Source: Planctomycetales bacterium
GTDB taxonomy: Bacteria; Planctomycetota; UBA11346
DNA length: 6,237 nt
Direction of reading: 5' to 3'
Assembly: GCA_025362255.1 (NCBI GenBank)
Contig: JANYGY010000154.1
Location: 1 to 6,237 of the forward strand
Part shown: positions 1 to 5,766 of the stretch, piece by piece
How the letters are laid out: each line of letters begins with the position of its first letter
Position numbering within the stretch: position 1 is the stretch's first letter
Notes under the pieces: model-generated
The model's database searches: none
What the model was told of the DNA's origin: nothing
Seen by the model: the letters and a program-made list of their open reading frames with translations, nothing else
Program-made: the position numbers and the translations under genes

Positions 1-46
1 CATCCCGCTGTCTATTTACGCAACGGCTTCTGCAACGGCCTCGGCA

Positions 47-568
47 ATGGCTGCTCCAGCGGCTTCGGCAGTGGTGCTGCTGTGCGGGTCGTGGTGTCTC
101 GCCGGAACCGGTGCCGCTGAAGACGTCTTCACCGACGCTCAGTGGAGCCAATCTGCCGGCCCCAAAAGTAGCGTGCCTAGTGCGGCCCCAGTGGGTTCGT
201 CGCTGCTGGCGATCGGCATATCGTTGGTGGCGGTGACCGCATTGGCCGTGCTGCTGGGTTGGCTGGTCAAACGCTTGGGCGTGAAGCGCCTGGTGCAGTC
301 GAAAGGGCGCTACCTGGAAGTCATCGAATCGGTGCCGCTGGGTTTCAAACGACAAGTCAGTCTGGTGCGCTTGGGCGATGTCGTGGTGCTGGTCGGCGTT
401 GGCGAACACGAACTGACGACCTTGGCGACCTTGCCGGTGACCAGCGTGATCCGCGATGAACCTTTAACGCCGCCGTCATCTTCGGCATCGCCTACGATCC
501 TGCCCACTCCCTCTGCGCCGCCGGATTCGGCATTTCGCGCGCTGCTGACCAAGGTGCTGAAAGGATGA
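47..568 (+). CDS. fliO: Flagellar biosynthetic protein FliO (5' end uncertain, possibly partial)
   Basis: FliO is a small inner-membrane protein that helps FliP assemble in the flagellar type III export gate. Counting from ATG 47, the product has a hydrophobic, signal-like N-terminus (about residues 1-24, Ala-rich), a short polar stretch, one clear membrane segment (about 50-74) followed by the basic run KRLGVKRL, and a compact cytoplasmic FliO domain (about 79-130). In that domain the pattern GRYLEVIESVPLG...VSLVRLGD..VLVGVGEHELTTLATL matches the family. A Pro/Ser-rich linker (139-160) and a short basic helix end the protein. The identity is strongly supported by fliPQR directly downstream. 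No Shine-Dalgarno motif precedes ATG 47, and the frame stays open back to base 2, so the true start may lie before the window. The stop overlaps the fliP start (ATGA), which suggests translational coupling. Confidence 0.87.
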   Translation: MAAPAASAVVLLCGSWCLAGTGAAEDVFTDAQWSQSAGPKSSVPSAAPVGSSLLAIGISLVAVTALAVLLGWLVKRLGVKRLVQSKGRYLEVIESVPLGFKRQVSLVRLGDVVVLVGVGEHELTTLATLPVTSVIRDEPLTPPSSSASPTILPTPSAPPDSAFRALLTKVLKG

Positions 569-1491
569 TCTGCTTGCGAGTGATGCGGACGCTTCAGGTC
601 GTCGTGATCTGGTTCGTGGCCCTGCTGAGCACTTTTGTGGCCGCGGTCGAAGCTCCGCCCCTCACGGTGCCTCCGGCCGCAACGCAGGCCGATCAGGTGT
701 CGTCGTCGCGCGTCGCGCCGGTGGTCGATGCGAATGACCAGGCGCCGAAGCAAGTGCTCGCGGTGCCGCAGGCTGCTAGTCCCGCTCTTAGTCCCGCTCC
801 AGGCCCCGCGACCGTCATCACCGCTCCTGGTCTGTCGATTTCGCTCGGCAACGACGCCAAACGCGGGTGGTCGACGCCGGTGCTTTTATTGCTGGGAATC
901 ACCGCGTTGTCGGTGGCTCCGGCATTCCTGATGATGATGACGAGCTTCACCCGGATCATCATCGTCCTCGGATTTCTGCGTCGTGCGCTGGGTACGCAAA
1001 GTCTGCCTCCCAATCAGGTGATGGCTGGATTAGCCCTCTTTCTCAGCCTTTTCATCATGACCCCGACTTTTACGCGGATCAATGTTTCGGCCCTTCAGCC
1101 ATATCTGGCCGAGACCATCACCCAAGAAGCCGCCTTCACCGCGACCAAGGATGCGCTGAAGGATTTCATGCTCAAACAGACGCGCAAAAACGATCTCGCG
1201 TTGTTCATCCATCTGGCCAAGGAGGAGCGTCCGCGCACCGCCGCCGAGGTGTCGTTCATGACCTTGGTGCCGGCTTTCATGACCTCGGAACTGAAGACCG
1301 CATTCCAGATGGGCTTCATCATATTCCTGCCGTTTCTGGTTATCGATCTGGTGATCAGCGCGGTCTTGATGGCCCTTGGCATGATGATGCTGCCCCCGGT
1401 GGTGGTGTCGTTGCCGTTCAAGATCCTGCTGTTTTGCCTCGTCGATGGCTGGGCGCTGCTGATGCAGGCGTTGGTCGCGAGTTATCGCTGA
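565..1491 (+). CDS. fliP: Flagellar export gate protein FliP
   Basis: FliP forms the main ring of the FliP-FliQ-FliR channel through which flagellar subunits are exported. The 308-residue product starts with a cleavable signal peptide (about 1-27), as FliP proteins usually do, followed by an Ala/Pro/Val-rich low-complexity stretch (about 30-95). The FliP core follows: the first membrane segment and MMMTSFTRIIIVLGFLRRALGT (about 102-144), PPNQV..GLALFL..F.M.P (149-167), FMLKQTRKNDLALF (201-214), and the signature region PAFMTSELKTAFQMGF to LGMMMLPP...LPFKILLF..VDGW (about 236-296). The core is almost collinear with enterobacterial FliP (about 245 aa), so the extra length lies in the N-terminal linker. 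The ATG overlaps the fliO stop by 4 nt. AAGG at 551-554 could serve as ribosome site, while GTG 580 and ATG 583 are alternative starts. The identity is very secure. Confidence 0.97.
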   Translation: MICLRVMRTLQVVVIWFVALLSTFVAAVEAPPLTVPPAATQADQVSSSRVAPVVDANDQAPKQVLAVPQAASPALSPAPGPATVITAPGLSISLGNDAKRGWSTPVLLLLGITALSVAPAFLMMMTSFTRIIIVLGFLRRALGTQSLPPNQVMAGLALFLSLFIMTPTFTRINVSALQPYLAETITQEAAFTATKDALKDFMLKQTRKNDLALFIHLAKEERPRTAAEVSFMTLVPAFMTSELKTAFQMGFIIFLPFLVIDLVISAVLMALGMMMLPPVVVSLPFKILLFCLVDGWALLMQALVASYR

Positions 1492-1562
1492 TGGCAGTTC
1501 AAGCGACTATCACCGGCGATTACGATCACCGCCTGATCTGCTCGGGCACCGCGCCTCTCACA

Positions 1563-1620
1563 GTGGCATGGGCGGCTCGCCCATGTTCGAGACTCTCCGC
1601 GGGCCATCTGCCCATGCCCC
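1563..1620. repeat. REP-like palindromic element between fliP and fliQ
   Basis: A perfect 8-bp hairpin (CATGGGCG, loop GCT, CGCCCATG; 1567-1585) is followed about 25 bp later by GCCCATGCC (1610-1618). This is the exact reverse complement of GGCATGGGC (1565-1573). The stretch can therefore form either a local hairpin or a longer stem enclosing 1574-1609. Dispersed GTGGCATGGGC...GCCCATG palindromes occur in many copies in some PVC-group genomes, from memory, so this is probably one copy of a genomic repeat family. Only one copy is visible here, so repeat status is an inference. Confidence 0.55.
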
Positions 1621-1680
1621 CGTTGATGCGCCTCAACTCCATTGCGCGCGTATCCGAGTCACCGCAAACGGCGGTACCTC

Positions 1681-1953
1681 ATGCCCGATGACGTGATCAT
1701 CGAAGTCCTGCGCAACATGCTGTACATCAGCCTGATGTTGTCGCTGCCCGCGCTGGGCACGGCGTTGGTCGTGGGTCTGGTCGTGGGCCTGCTTCAGGCG
1801 GTGACCTCGATCCAGGAGCAGACCCTGGCGTTCGTCCCCAAGCTGGTGGCGATGATCGCCGTTTTCGCCCTGCTCGGTCATTGGATGTTGCGCCTGCTGG
1901 TCGATTACAGCGCCGAGCTGTTCGGCAACTTGGCTCGTTATGGCGCGCTCTGA
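1681..1953 (+). CDS. fliQ: Flagellar export gate protein FliQ
   Basis: FliQ is the small two-helix subunit that packs around FliP and FliR in the export gate; several copies are present per channel. The product is 90 residues, the normal family size (about 89). It has two hydrophobic segments (about 14-39 and 52-76) joined by the hallmark loop QAVTSIQEQTLAFVPKL (39-55), and ends in the typical LRLLVDYSAELF. ATG 1681 was chosen because MPDDVIIEVLRNMLY matches the usual FliQ N-terminus. An in-frame TTG at 1642 would add 13 residues lacking family character. No good ribosome binding site is visible before the ATG, so translation may be coupled to upstream reading. The gene sits about 190 bp after fliP, an unusually wide gap, and 30 bp before fliR. 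Confidence 0.95.
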   Translation: MPDDVIIEVLRNMLYISLMLSLPALGTALVVGLVVGLLQAVTSIQEQTLAFVPKLVAMIAVFALLGHWMLRLLVDYSAELFGNLARYGAL

Positions 1954-1983
1954 TTCCAGACATTTTTTTCCCCTGGCGACCTG

Positions 1984-2757
1984 ATGGAACTGGAGGCGCT
2001 CACCTCGTGGTTTCAGCACATGCCAGCGCTGACGTTGGTGTTGGCGCGGATCACCGCGTTGTTCGTCACCGCCCCGGTGATCGGTGGCGCCTTTGTTCCA
2101 GCGACGGTGAAGACGCTGCTCGCCGTCGCGGTCGCCCTGGTCCTCGCGCCGCGCGCCGGCCCGATGGTGATCCCGCTCGATCTGTCATTCATCTTGTTGC
2201 TGACCCGTGAGGTGCTGCTGGGCTTGTGTCTCGGCTGGCTGCTGTCGTTGTATTTCGTCGCCGTGCAGATGGGTGGCGAGCTCATCAATCGCCATGCCGG
2301 TTTCAGCGCCGCAGAGAATTTCGATCCGGAATCAAACATTGGTGCCGGTCCGATGGGCGATTTGCTCCATCTCGGTCTGGTGCTGCTGTTCTTCGCCACC
2401 GATGGCCATCATCTGTTGCTGGCAAGTTTGGCCCGCAGTTACGAACTGATGCCCTTGGGCACGTGGTCGCCGCCGCCCGGCCTGGGTGAACTCGTCGCCC
2501 GCGGGATGACCGACGCCTGGGCGATCGCCCTGGCCCTCAGTTTTCCGGTGCTCACCGCGGTTATGGCGCTGACCATGACCGAAGGCGTGATGACCCGAGC
2601 GATTCCCCAGATCAACGTCCTGCAGTTGAGCTTCGCAGTGAAAATCGTGGTGTCGGTGGGCGTTCTCTATGCCGGGATGCCCGCCGTGGTGGGCTTTCTC
2701 GGCACGGTGTTGACCGCGATGCAGATGATGGCGGGGTCGCTCATCGCTTTGCGTTGA
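1984..2757 (+). CDS. fliR: Flagellar export gate protein FliR
   Basis: FliR is the single-copy subunit that completes the FliPQR export channel in the flagellar basal body membrane. The 257-residue product has the normal length and several hydrophobic segments (about 16-32, 37-57, 66-97, 125-140, 177-198, 214-250). Family landmarks are TREVLLGLCLGW (74-85), GGELINRHAGF (97-107), the highly conserved FFATDGHHLLLASLARSYELMPLG (136-159) and GVMTRAIPQINVLQLSFAVKI (201-221). The ATG at 1984 gives a typical FliR N-terminus; the upstream bases show no strong Shine-Dalgarno motif. flhB usually follows fliR, sometimes even fused to it, but here a terminator follows instead, so flhB and flhA must lie elsewhere in the genome. 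Confidence 0.96.
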   Translation: MELEALTSWFQHMPALTLVLARITALFVTAPVIGGAFVPATVKTLLAVAVALVLAPRAGPMVIPLDLSFILLLTREVLLGLCLGWLLSLYFVAVQMGGELINRHAGFSAAENFDPESNIGAGPMGDLLHLGLVLLFFATDGHHLLLASLARSYELMPLGTWSPPPGLGELVARGMTDAWAIALALSFPVLTAVMALTMTEGVMTRAIPQINVLQLSFAVKIVVSVGVLYAGMPAVVGFLGTVLTAMQMMAGSLIALR

Positions 2758-2812
2758 GGTTCCTTCGATGTTCGACACGCTCACCTCTCAATCGCAGCAA
2801 GCATAAAAAAGC

Positions 2813-2844
2813 AAACCCACGTGCCGCTTGGCACGTGGGTTTTT
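2813..2844. terminator. Bidirectional intrinsic terminator between fliR and rpsU
   Basis: A perfect 13-bp stem (AAACCCACGTGCC, 2813-2825, with GGCACGTGGGTTT, 2830-2842) encloses a GCTT loop. On the plus strand it ends in five T residues (2840-2844). On the minus strand the arm continues into TTTGCTTTTTT (complement of 2805-2815). It lies 55 bp after the fliR stop and about 20 bp after the rpsU stop, so it can end both convergent transcripts. Confidence 0.92.
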
Positions 2845-2865
2845 CAAGCTTGGCGCTTCAGAAGC

Positions 2866-3081
2866 TCAATGACGAGCTTTGAGGGCGCGTTCAGCTTCGG
2901 CGCGTTCGCCTTGGATGCGCTTCTCGAGCTTGCGGTATTCACGACGCTTCTTCTCAGAAGGCTTGTCGTAGAACATGTTCTTCTTGATGTCCTTGGTCAG
3001 ACCCTCTTTTTCGCAACGCTTTTTGAAGCGGCGGAGGGTTTTTTCAAGGGGTTCGCCATTACGGGCTTCGACGCGGATCAT
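2866..3081 (-). CDS. rpsU: 30S ribosomal protein S21
   Basis: S21 is a small, basic protein of the 30S subunit, near the anti-Shine-Dalgarno end of 16S rRNA, and it takes part in translation initiation. The 71-residue product shows the family core: MIRVEARNGEPLEKTLRRFK (1-20), KRCEKEGLTKDIKKNMFYDK (21-40) and PSEKKRRE (41-48), followed by a Lys/Arg/Glu-rich helical tail. The ATG at 3081 is preceded by AAGGA (complement of 3093-3097) with 11 nt spacing. The open frame extends 47 codons upstream, but that extension has no family similarity. The gene stands alone, convergent with fliR and divergent from the hypothetical gene at 3251, so it is probably a single-gene transcript. Confidence 0.95.
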   Translation of the reverse strand: MIRVEARNGEPLEKTLRRFKKRCEKEGLTKDIKKNMFYDKPSEKKRREYRKLEKRIQGERAEAERALKARH

Positions 3082-3111
3082 GCAGGTGACCGTCCTTCTA
3101 GTGGGGGGAGG

Positions 3112-3138
3112 ACAATAGCGGCGTCGGCGCGCTGGCAA
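3112..3138 (-). promoter_or_regulatory. Possible sigma70-type promoter of rpsU
   Basis: On the minus strand TTGCCA (complement of 3133-3138) is followed after 15 bp by TATTGT (complement of 3112-3117), about 30 bp upstream of the S21 start. Both boxes are imperfect and the spacing is shorter than the ideal 17 bp. This is therefore only the best candidate in the 169-bp divergent intergenic region. Confidence 0.3.
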
Positions 3139-3250
3139 GTCTCCTTTCGGGGTGGGCTTCCGCTCCGCGCTTTCACCAAGCGGGCTGGGTTTAACCTGAG
3201 ACCTCACCCGCCGCACTGGCACGTTTCAACGAAATGTCGTACCTCCCGTG

Positions 3251-3697
3251 ATGATGCCTGACGCCGCGCCTGCGATTGAAGCTGATCGTCTCTACAGCCT
3301 CAACTATCGTCCCCAGGAACTTGCCCTGCATGGTGAAAACGTGCGTTTTCACCTGCGTTGCGCGGTGGTTTATGACGACCCAGCAGAGATCACCGTCACC
3401 CATTTCCGCCTCGCGGTGCTTGAAATCAGCGCTGATCTGCCTGCTGATCCCGACCTGGGTCGGGCGGCGGGGCCGTTGCTGCTGTTGAAAATCGGCTGGG
3501 AAATCGTCGTCACCACGCCATCGCCTCAGCGTGTTGGCACCGTCCCCGAGGCTCCGGGCGAAGCTGAGCGGCTGCTCAATGCGATGGCCGACACGGTCAA
3601 CGACCTTGCCCGCCGCGCTGGCCTCGATGCTCCCCTCGGACCTGAAGTCGTGACTCAATTGTTGACGTCATACCGGTTGGAGGGGGTTGGCGGTTGA
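3251..3697 (+). CDS. Hypothetical protein (149 aa class, unrecognised)
   Basis: I do not recognise the family. The product has about 148 residues, is acidic, and lacks a signal peptide or membrane segment, so it should be cytoplasmic. Its first two thirds look like alternating beta strands (LYSLNYRPQEL, VRFHLRCAVVYDD, EITVTHFRLAVLEISADL, LLLLKIGWEIVVTT). The last third looks helical (AERLLNAMADTVNDLARRAGL, PEVVTQLLTSYRLEGV). A beta-rich core with a C-terminal helix resembles SecB-like folds only in outline, and I make no functional claim. Coding is supported by a long frame with sensible composition and by the tight 12-bp gap to the convergent regulator. Possible starts are GTG 3248, ATG 3251 and ATG 3254; none has a clear ribosome site. 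It is divergent from rpsU and appears to stand alone. Confidence 0.75.
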   Translation: MMPDAAPAIEADRLYSLNYRPQELALHGENVRFHLRCAVVYDDPAEITVTHFRLAVLEISADLPADPDLGRAAGPLLLLKIGWEIVVTTPSPQRVGTVPEAPGEAERLLNAMADTVNDLARRAGLDAPLGPEVVTQLLTSYRLEGVGG

Positions 3698-3709
3698 GTC
3701 GGGGTATGT

Positions 3710-4567
3710 TCAACGGTGCTGATTCAGCGTTCGCGATGAAGGGCCAACGCCTCGCTTCAGCCACCGGCTGAACCAGTGAATGTCGCTGAATCCGAGTCGT
3801 TCGGCGACCTGCTTCGGCTCCATGTGCTGATCTTCAAGCATGCTTCGCGCCAGTCCGAGCCTGAGATGGTTGCGCCACGCGTGCGGCGGCTGGCCGATGC
3901 GCGCGGTGAATTGGCGGCGGAACGTATCGGCGATCAGCCCGCGACTATCCAAGAAGTGCGTCAGCGGCGATAGGTATGCCGTCAGCGTCTGGCGGACGAC
4001 GTCTTGATACTCCTCGATCACCTCTTTTTGGGGCGAGGGCACGGCCGTTTTCATGAGCACACTGGTGACCAGATCGAAAGCACAGGCGGCCATCGCCATC
4101 CGTGTCAGGGGCGTGACCTGTTGGCTCAACATCAGTAGCCGATCCCACGACAGCACGCAGGGATGATCCTCTTGGATCGGGATCGGCCCGATCGGCAATG
4201 GTCCGGCGGCGGCCAGCAGGTCATCAACCGTGGTTCCCGAACAGAGCAGGAAACGCTCTTCGAACCAACCGGGCGGAACCGGATCGTACCAATGCAGCGT
4301 GCCGGCCGGGATCACCCAGATCGCCGGGCCCAGGAGCCTTCCCGAGTCACGGCCACAGTGCCATTGACCGCTGCCCTGGGCAAAATGTAGGATCGCCAAC
4401 TGATCGAGACGGCGGCCCGCCACCGGAAGCTCGGGAATGGTTTTGCGGGGCGTATGCCCGCCTTCGACGACCTGAAATCCGGCCACGGCGAGCGGCGGCT
4501 TGTTGAGGAACCACCGTCGCGGCACGGGATAGAGCCCGCCAGGTTTGGTGATCCTGTTTTGTCCCAC
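3710..4567 (-). CDS. AraC-family transcriptional regulator with cupin-type N-terminal domain
   Basis: This is a DNA-binding regulator expected to sense a small ligand, often a sugar in related proteins, and to control neighbouring transcription. Numbering is from the upstream TTG at 4603. The N-terminal part (about 65-110) has the cupin pattern of AraC sensor domains: LAILHFAQGSGQW, then LGPAIWVIPAGTLHWYDP. The C-terminal part (about 205-297) carries two helix-turn-helix units: ADTFRRQFTARIGQPPHAW (225-243) and PKQVAERLGFSDIHWFSRWLKR (263-284), the latter with the AraC signature GFSD..WFSRW.K...G. The start is uncertain, because no ATG exists in the N-terminal part. GTG 4567 gives 285 residues and leaves the 4574-4600 palindrome outside the coding region; TTG 4603 gives 297, just after an in-frame stop. 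The gene is divergent from the prepilin-like gene, a frequent pairing in PVC bacteria. The ligand is unknown. Confidence 0.88.
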   Translation of the reverse strand: MGQNRITKPGGLYPVPRRWFLNKPPLAVAGFQVVEGGHTPRKTIPELPVAGRRLDQLAILHFAQGSGQWHCGRDSGRLLGPAIWVIPAGTLHWYDPVPPGWFEERFLLCSGTTVDDLLAAAGPLPIGPIPIQEDHPCVLSWDRLLMLSQQVTPLTRMAMAACAFDLVTSVLMKTAVPSPQKEVIEEYQDVVRQTLTAYLSPLTHFLDSRGLIADTFRRQFTARIGQPPHAWRNHLRLGLARSMLEDQHMEPKQVAERLGFSDIHWFSRWLKRGVGPSSRTLNQHR

Positions 4568-4573
4568 GTATTC

Positions 4574-4600
4574 CCAGTCTGTACATGCTTGACAGACCGG
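4574..4600. promoter_or_regulatory. Candidate operator: 27-bp imperfect palindrome
   Basis: GTCTGT (4577-4582) and ACAGAC (4592-4597) form a perfect 6-bp inverted repeat with a 9-bp centre. After one mismatch, two further complementary bases on each side (CC and GG) extend the symmetry to 27 bp. It sits between the divergent regulator and prepilin-like genes, where an autoregulated operator would be expected, and includes a TTGACA box (4589-4594) on the plus strand. No matching -10 box at normal spacing was found. The binding protein is inferred only from position. Confidence 0.35.
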
Positions 4601-4620
4601 CAACGGTTACTCTGGACAGC

Positions 4621-5298
4621 ATGAAATTCAATTATTCTGCTCGACGGGGTGCCTTCACTCTTTTTGAATTGCTGGTGGTCATCACGATCATCGCGATTCT
4701 CGCGAGCTTGGTGTTATCAGTTTTCAACATGGTGCGCACTCAGGCGAGAAAAGTCGTGTGCATGTCGCAACTCCGTCAACTGGGGATCGCCTCCATAGGG
4801 ATCAAGATGGACCGTCGAGGCGAATGGCCTGAGGGTGATCCTTTCCCATCAACTATTTGCTGCTGGCCGACCAATGTAGCAGGAACAATCGTCAGGCCCG
4901 CAGAATCCGATTTTGGATTTCCGATGAAGATGTGGAACTGCCCGAGCGATTACTGGGGCCGAAAAAATCCGAATTGGGTCGCTAACAGTGGGGTTGCGAT
5001 TGATGACGCCTCGGCTTTGACCATGCCGTATTTGGGTCGTCTCTTCACCAGTTACCAATACCTTGCCAACATTCCCTTTGGCGACTACCCCTGGGAGATC
5101 ACCCGGGGCAAGAATAATTCCCCGGATCATGTACTCGCCGGCGATCTGATGGCTGACGGTCCTGATCCGCTGTCTAGCCACCGAGACGGCGGCAACCAAT
5201 TATGGCAGGATGGATCGGTGCAATGGGTGCGAACTTCCGACACCTCCATTTACTACAATAACTACTTTAGTTTCCGATTGGCGCTAACGAGAGAGTGA
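4621..5298 (+). CDS. Prepilin-type N-terminal cleavage/methylation protein with H-X9-DG motif
   Basis: This is a pseudopilin-like secreted or envelope protein of the kind greatly expanded in PVC bacteria. The N-terminus MKFNYSARRGAFTLFELLVV carries a type IV prepilin signal: a basic leader, a processing site before FTLFE (after Ala11, which puts Glu at +5), then a hydrophobic helix to about residue 36. The helical stretch VRTQARKVVCMSQLRQLGIA (38-57) matches the usual CMSQLRQLG region. The globular part includes MWNCPSDYW (104-112). The C-terminal H187-X9-D197-G198 (HRDGG..LWQDGSVQWV) is the H-X9-DG motif described as associated with this protein class. The length of 225 is in the normal range. 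ATG 4621 was chosen over ATG 4585 because it gives a proper short leader. The molecular role of the class is unknown. It is divergent from the AraC-type gene and probably regulated by it. Confidence 0.93.
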   Translation: MKFNYSARRGAFTLFELLVVITIIAILASLVLSVFNMVRTQARKVVCMSQLRQLGIASIGIKMDRRGEWPEGDPFPSTICCWPTNVAGTIVRPAESDFGFPMKMWNCPSDYWGRKNPNWVANSGVAIDDASALTMPYLGRLFTSYQYLANIPFGDYPWEITRGKNNSPDHVLAGDLMADGPDPLSSHRDGGNQLWQDGSVQWVRTSDTSIYYNNYFSFRLALTRE

Positions 5299-5368
5299 TG
5301 AGGGATATTCGATATGACTTCACCATGCTCAGAAGTTCTGTCATCCTCAAAACCGCATTTCCCCACTC

Positions 5369-5394
5369 TGACCTTCCCCCCGTTCGGTTGACAC
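5369..5394 (+). repeat. Probable left terminal inverted repeat of the IS3-type element
   Basis: The stretch starts with TG, as IS3-family ends do, followed by a C-rich block and GTTCGGTTGACACCC, similar in layout to ends of IS3 relatives recalled from other genomes. The partner repeat is outside the window, so only position and composition support the call. Confidence 0.4.
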
Positions 5395-5429
5395 CCTGAA
5401 AAGAGCGCCCGCTCTGCAAGGATGGCACC

Positions 5430-5766
5430 ATGGCCAAGTCCCCCAAACCCTCTTCTTCCACAGCGGAAGGCCGATCACCAGACTCGCGTCGTCGATTTGA
5501 CGTTACCCTTCAAGCAGGAGGTAGGTGCCCTCAGCAAGCACATTGGCATCGGCTAGGCGGCGAAGGAATTACAGGTTGGTGAATCGAATATGTGCAACCG
5601 GATCCAGTCTGTCGCCGAGCGTGGAGCGCAGGCATTTGCTCCGTTGTCGCAACGTACCGATGTGAATGCGGAACTGTGTCGTTTGCGTGAAGAAGTCCGC
5701 GTACTACAGATGGAGAAGGACATTTTTAAAAAAGCGGCGGCCTAACTTCGTGAAGGAAAACGGGTG
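5430..5766 (+). pseudogene. IS3-family transposase OrfA remnant (frameshifted, internal stop)
   Basis: OrfA normally supplies the helix-turn-helix and leucine-zipper part of the IS3 transposase. From ATG 5430 the frame reads MAKSPKPSSS...RRRFDVTL. The similarity then moves to the next frame at about 5505, where FKQEVGALSKHIGIG appears, so one extra base is inferred. TAG at 5554-5556 interrupts this frame. It continues as AAKELQVGESNMCNRIQSVA (helix-turn-helix), then LCRLREEVRVLQMEKDIFKKAAA (zipper and the conserved ERDILKKA-type end), and stops at TAA 5743. Removing one A there would give AAAYFVKENG and a TGA overlapping the orfB GTG, which is the expected end of OrfA, so a second one-base insertion is inferred. 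The gene is inactive. Confidence 0.8.

Noticed and set aside
867..1691. 274-codon frame overlapping fliP
   Set aside because: It is an out-of-frame shadow of fliP rich in His/Gly/Asp with no family pattern; only its tail after 1491 is discussed, as a bridging frame.
2768..2806. 12-codon frame after fliR (MFDTLTSQSQQA)
   Set aside because: It is too short, has no ribosome site, does not resemble the start of FlhB, and lies directly before the terminator.
2821..3261. 146-codon plus-strand frame opposite rpsU
   Set aside because: It is antisense to the clear S21 gene and its start lies in the terminator; its hydrophobic look is a by-product of the Lys/Arg-rich gene on the other strand.
4589..4613. 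TTGACA with TACTCT as promoter for the prepilin-like gene
   Set aside because: The spacing is only 13 bp and the -10 box would be within about 8 bp of the start codon.
5299..5368. Terminator after the prepilin-like gene
   Set aside because: Only a weak ATAT-TCG-ATAT symmetry is present, with no GC-rich stem or T-run.
5422..5556. Open frame from ATG 5422 reading directly into the OrfA FKQEV segment
   Set aside because: Its start (MAPWPSPPNPLL) does not look like OrfA, whereas ATG 5430 in another frame gives a typical basic N-terminus, so a frameshift is the better explanation.
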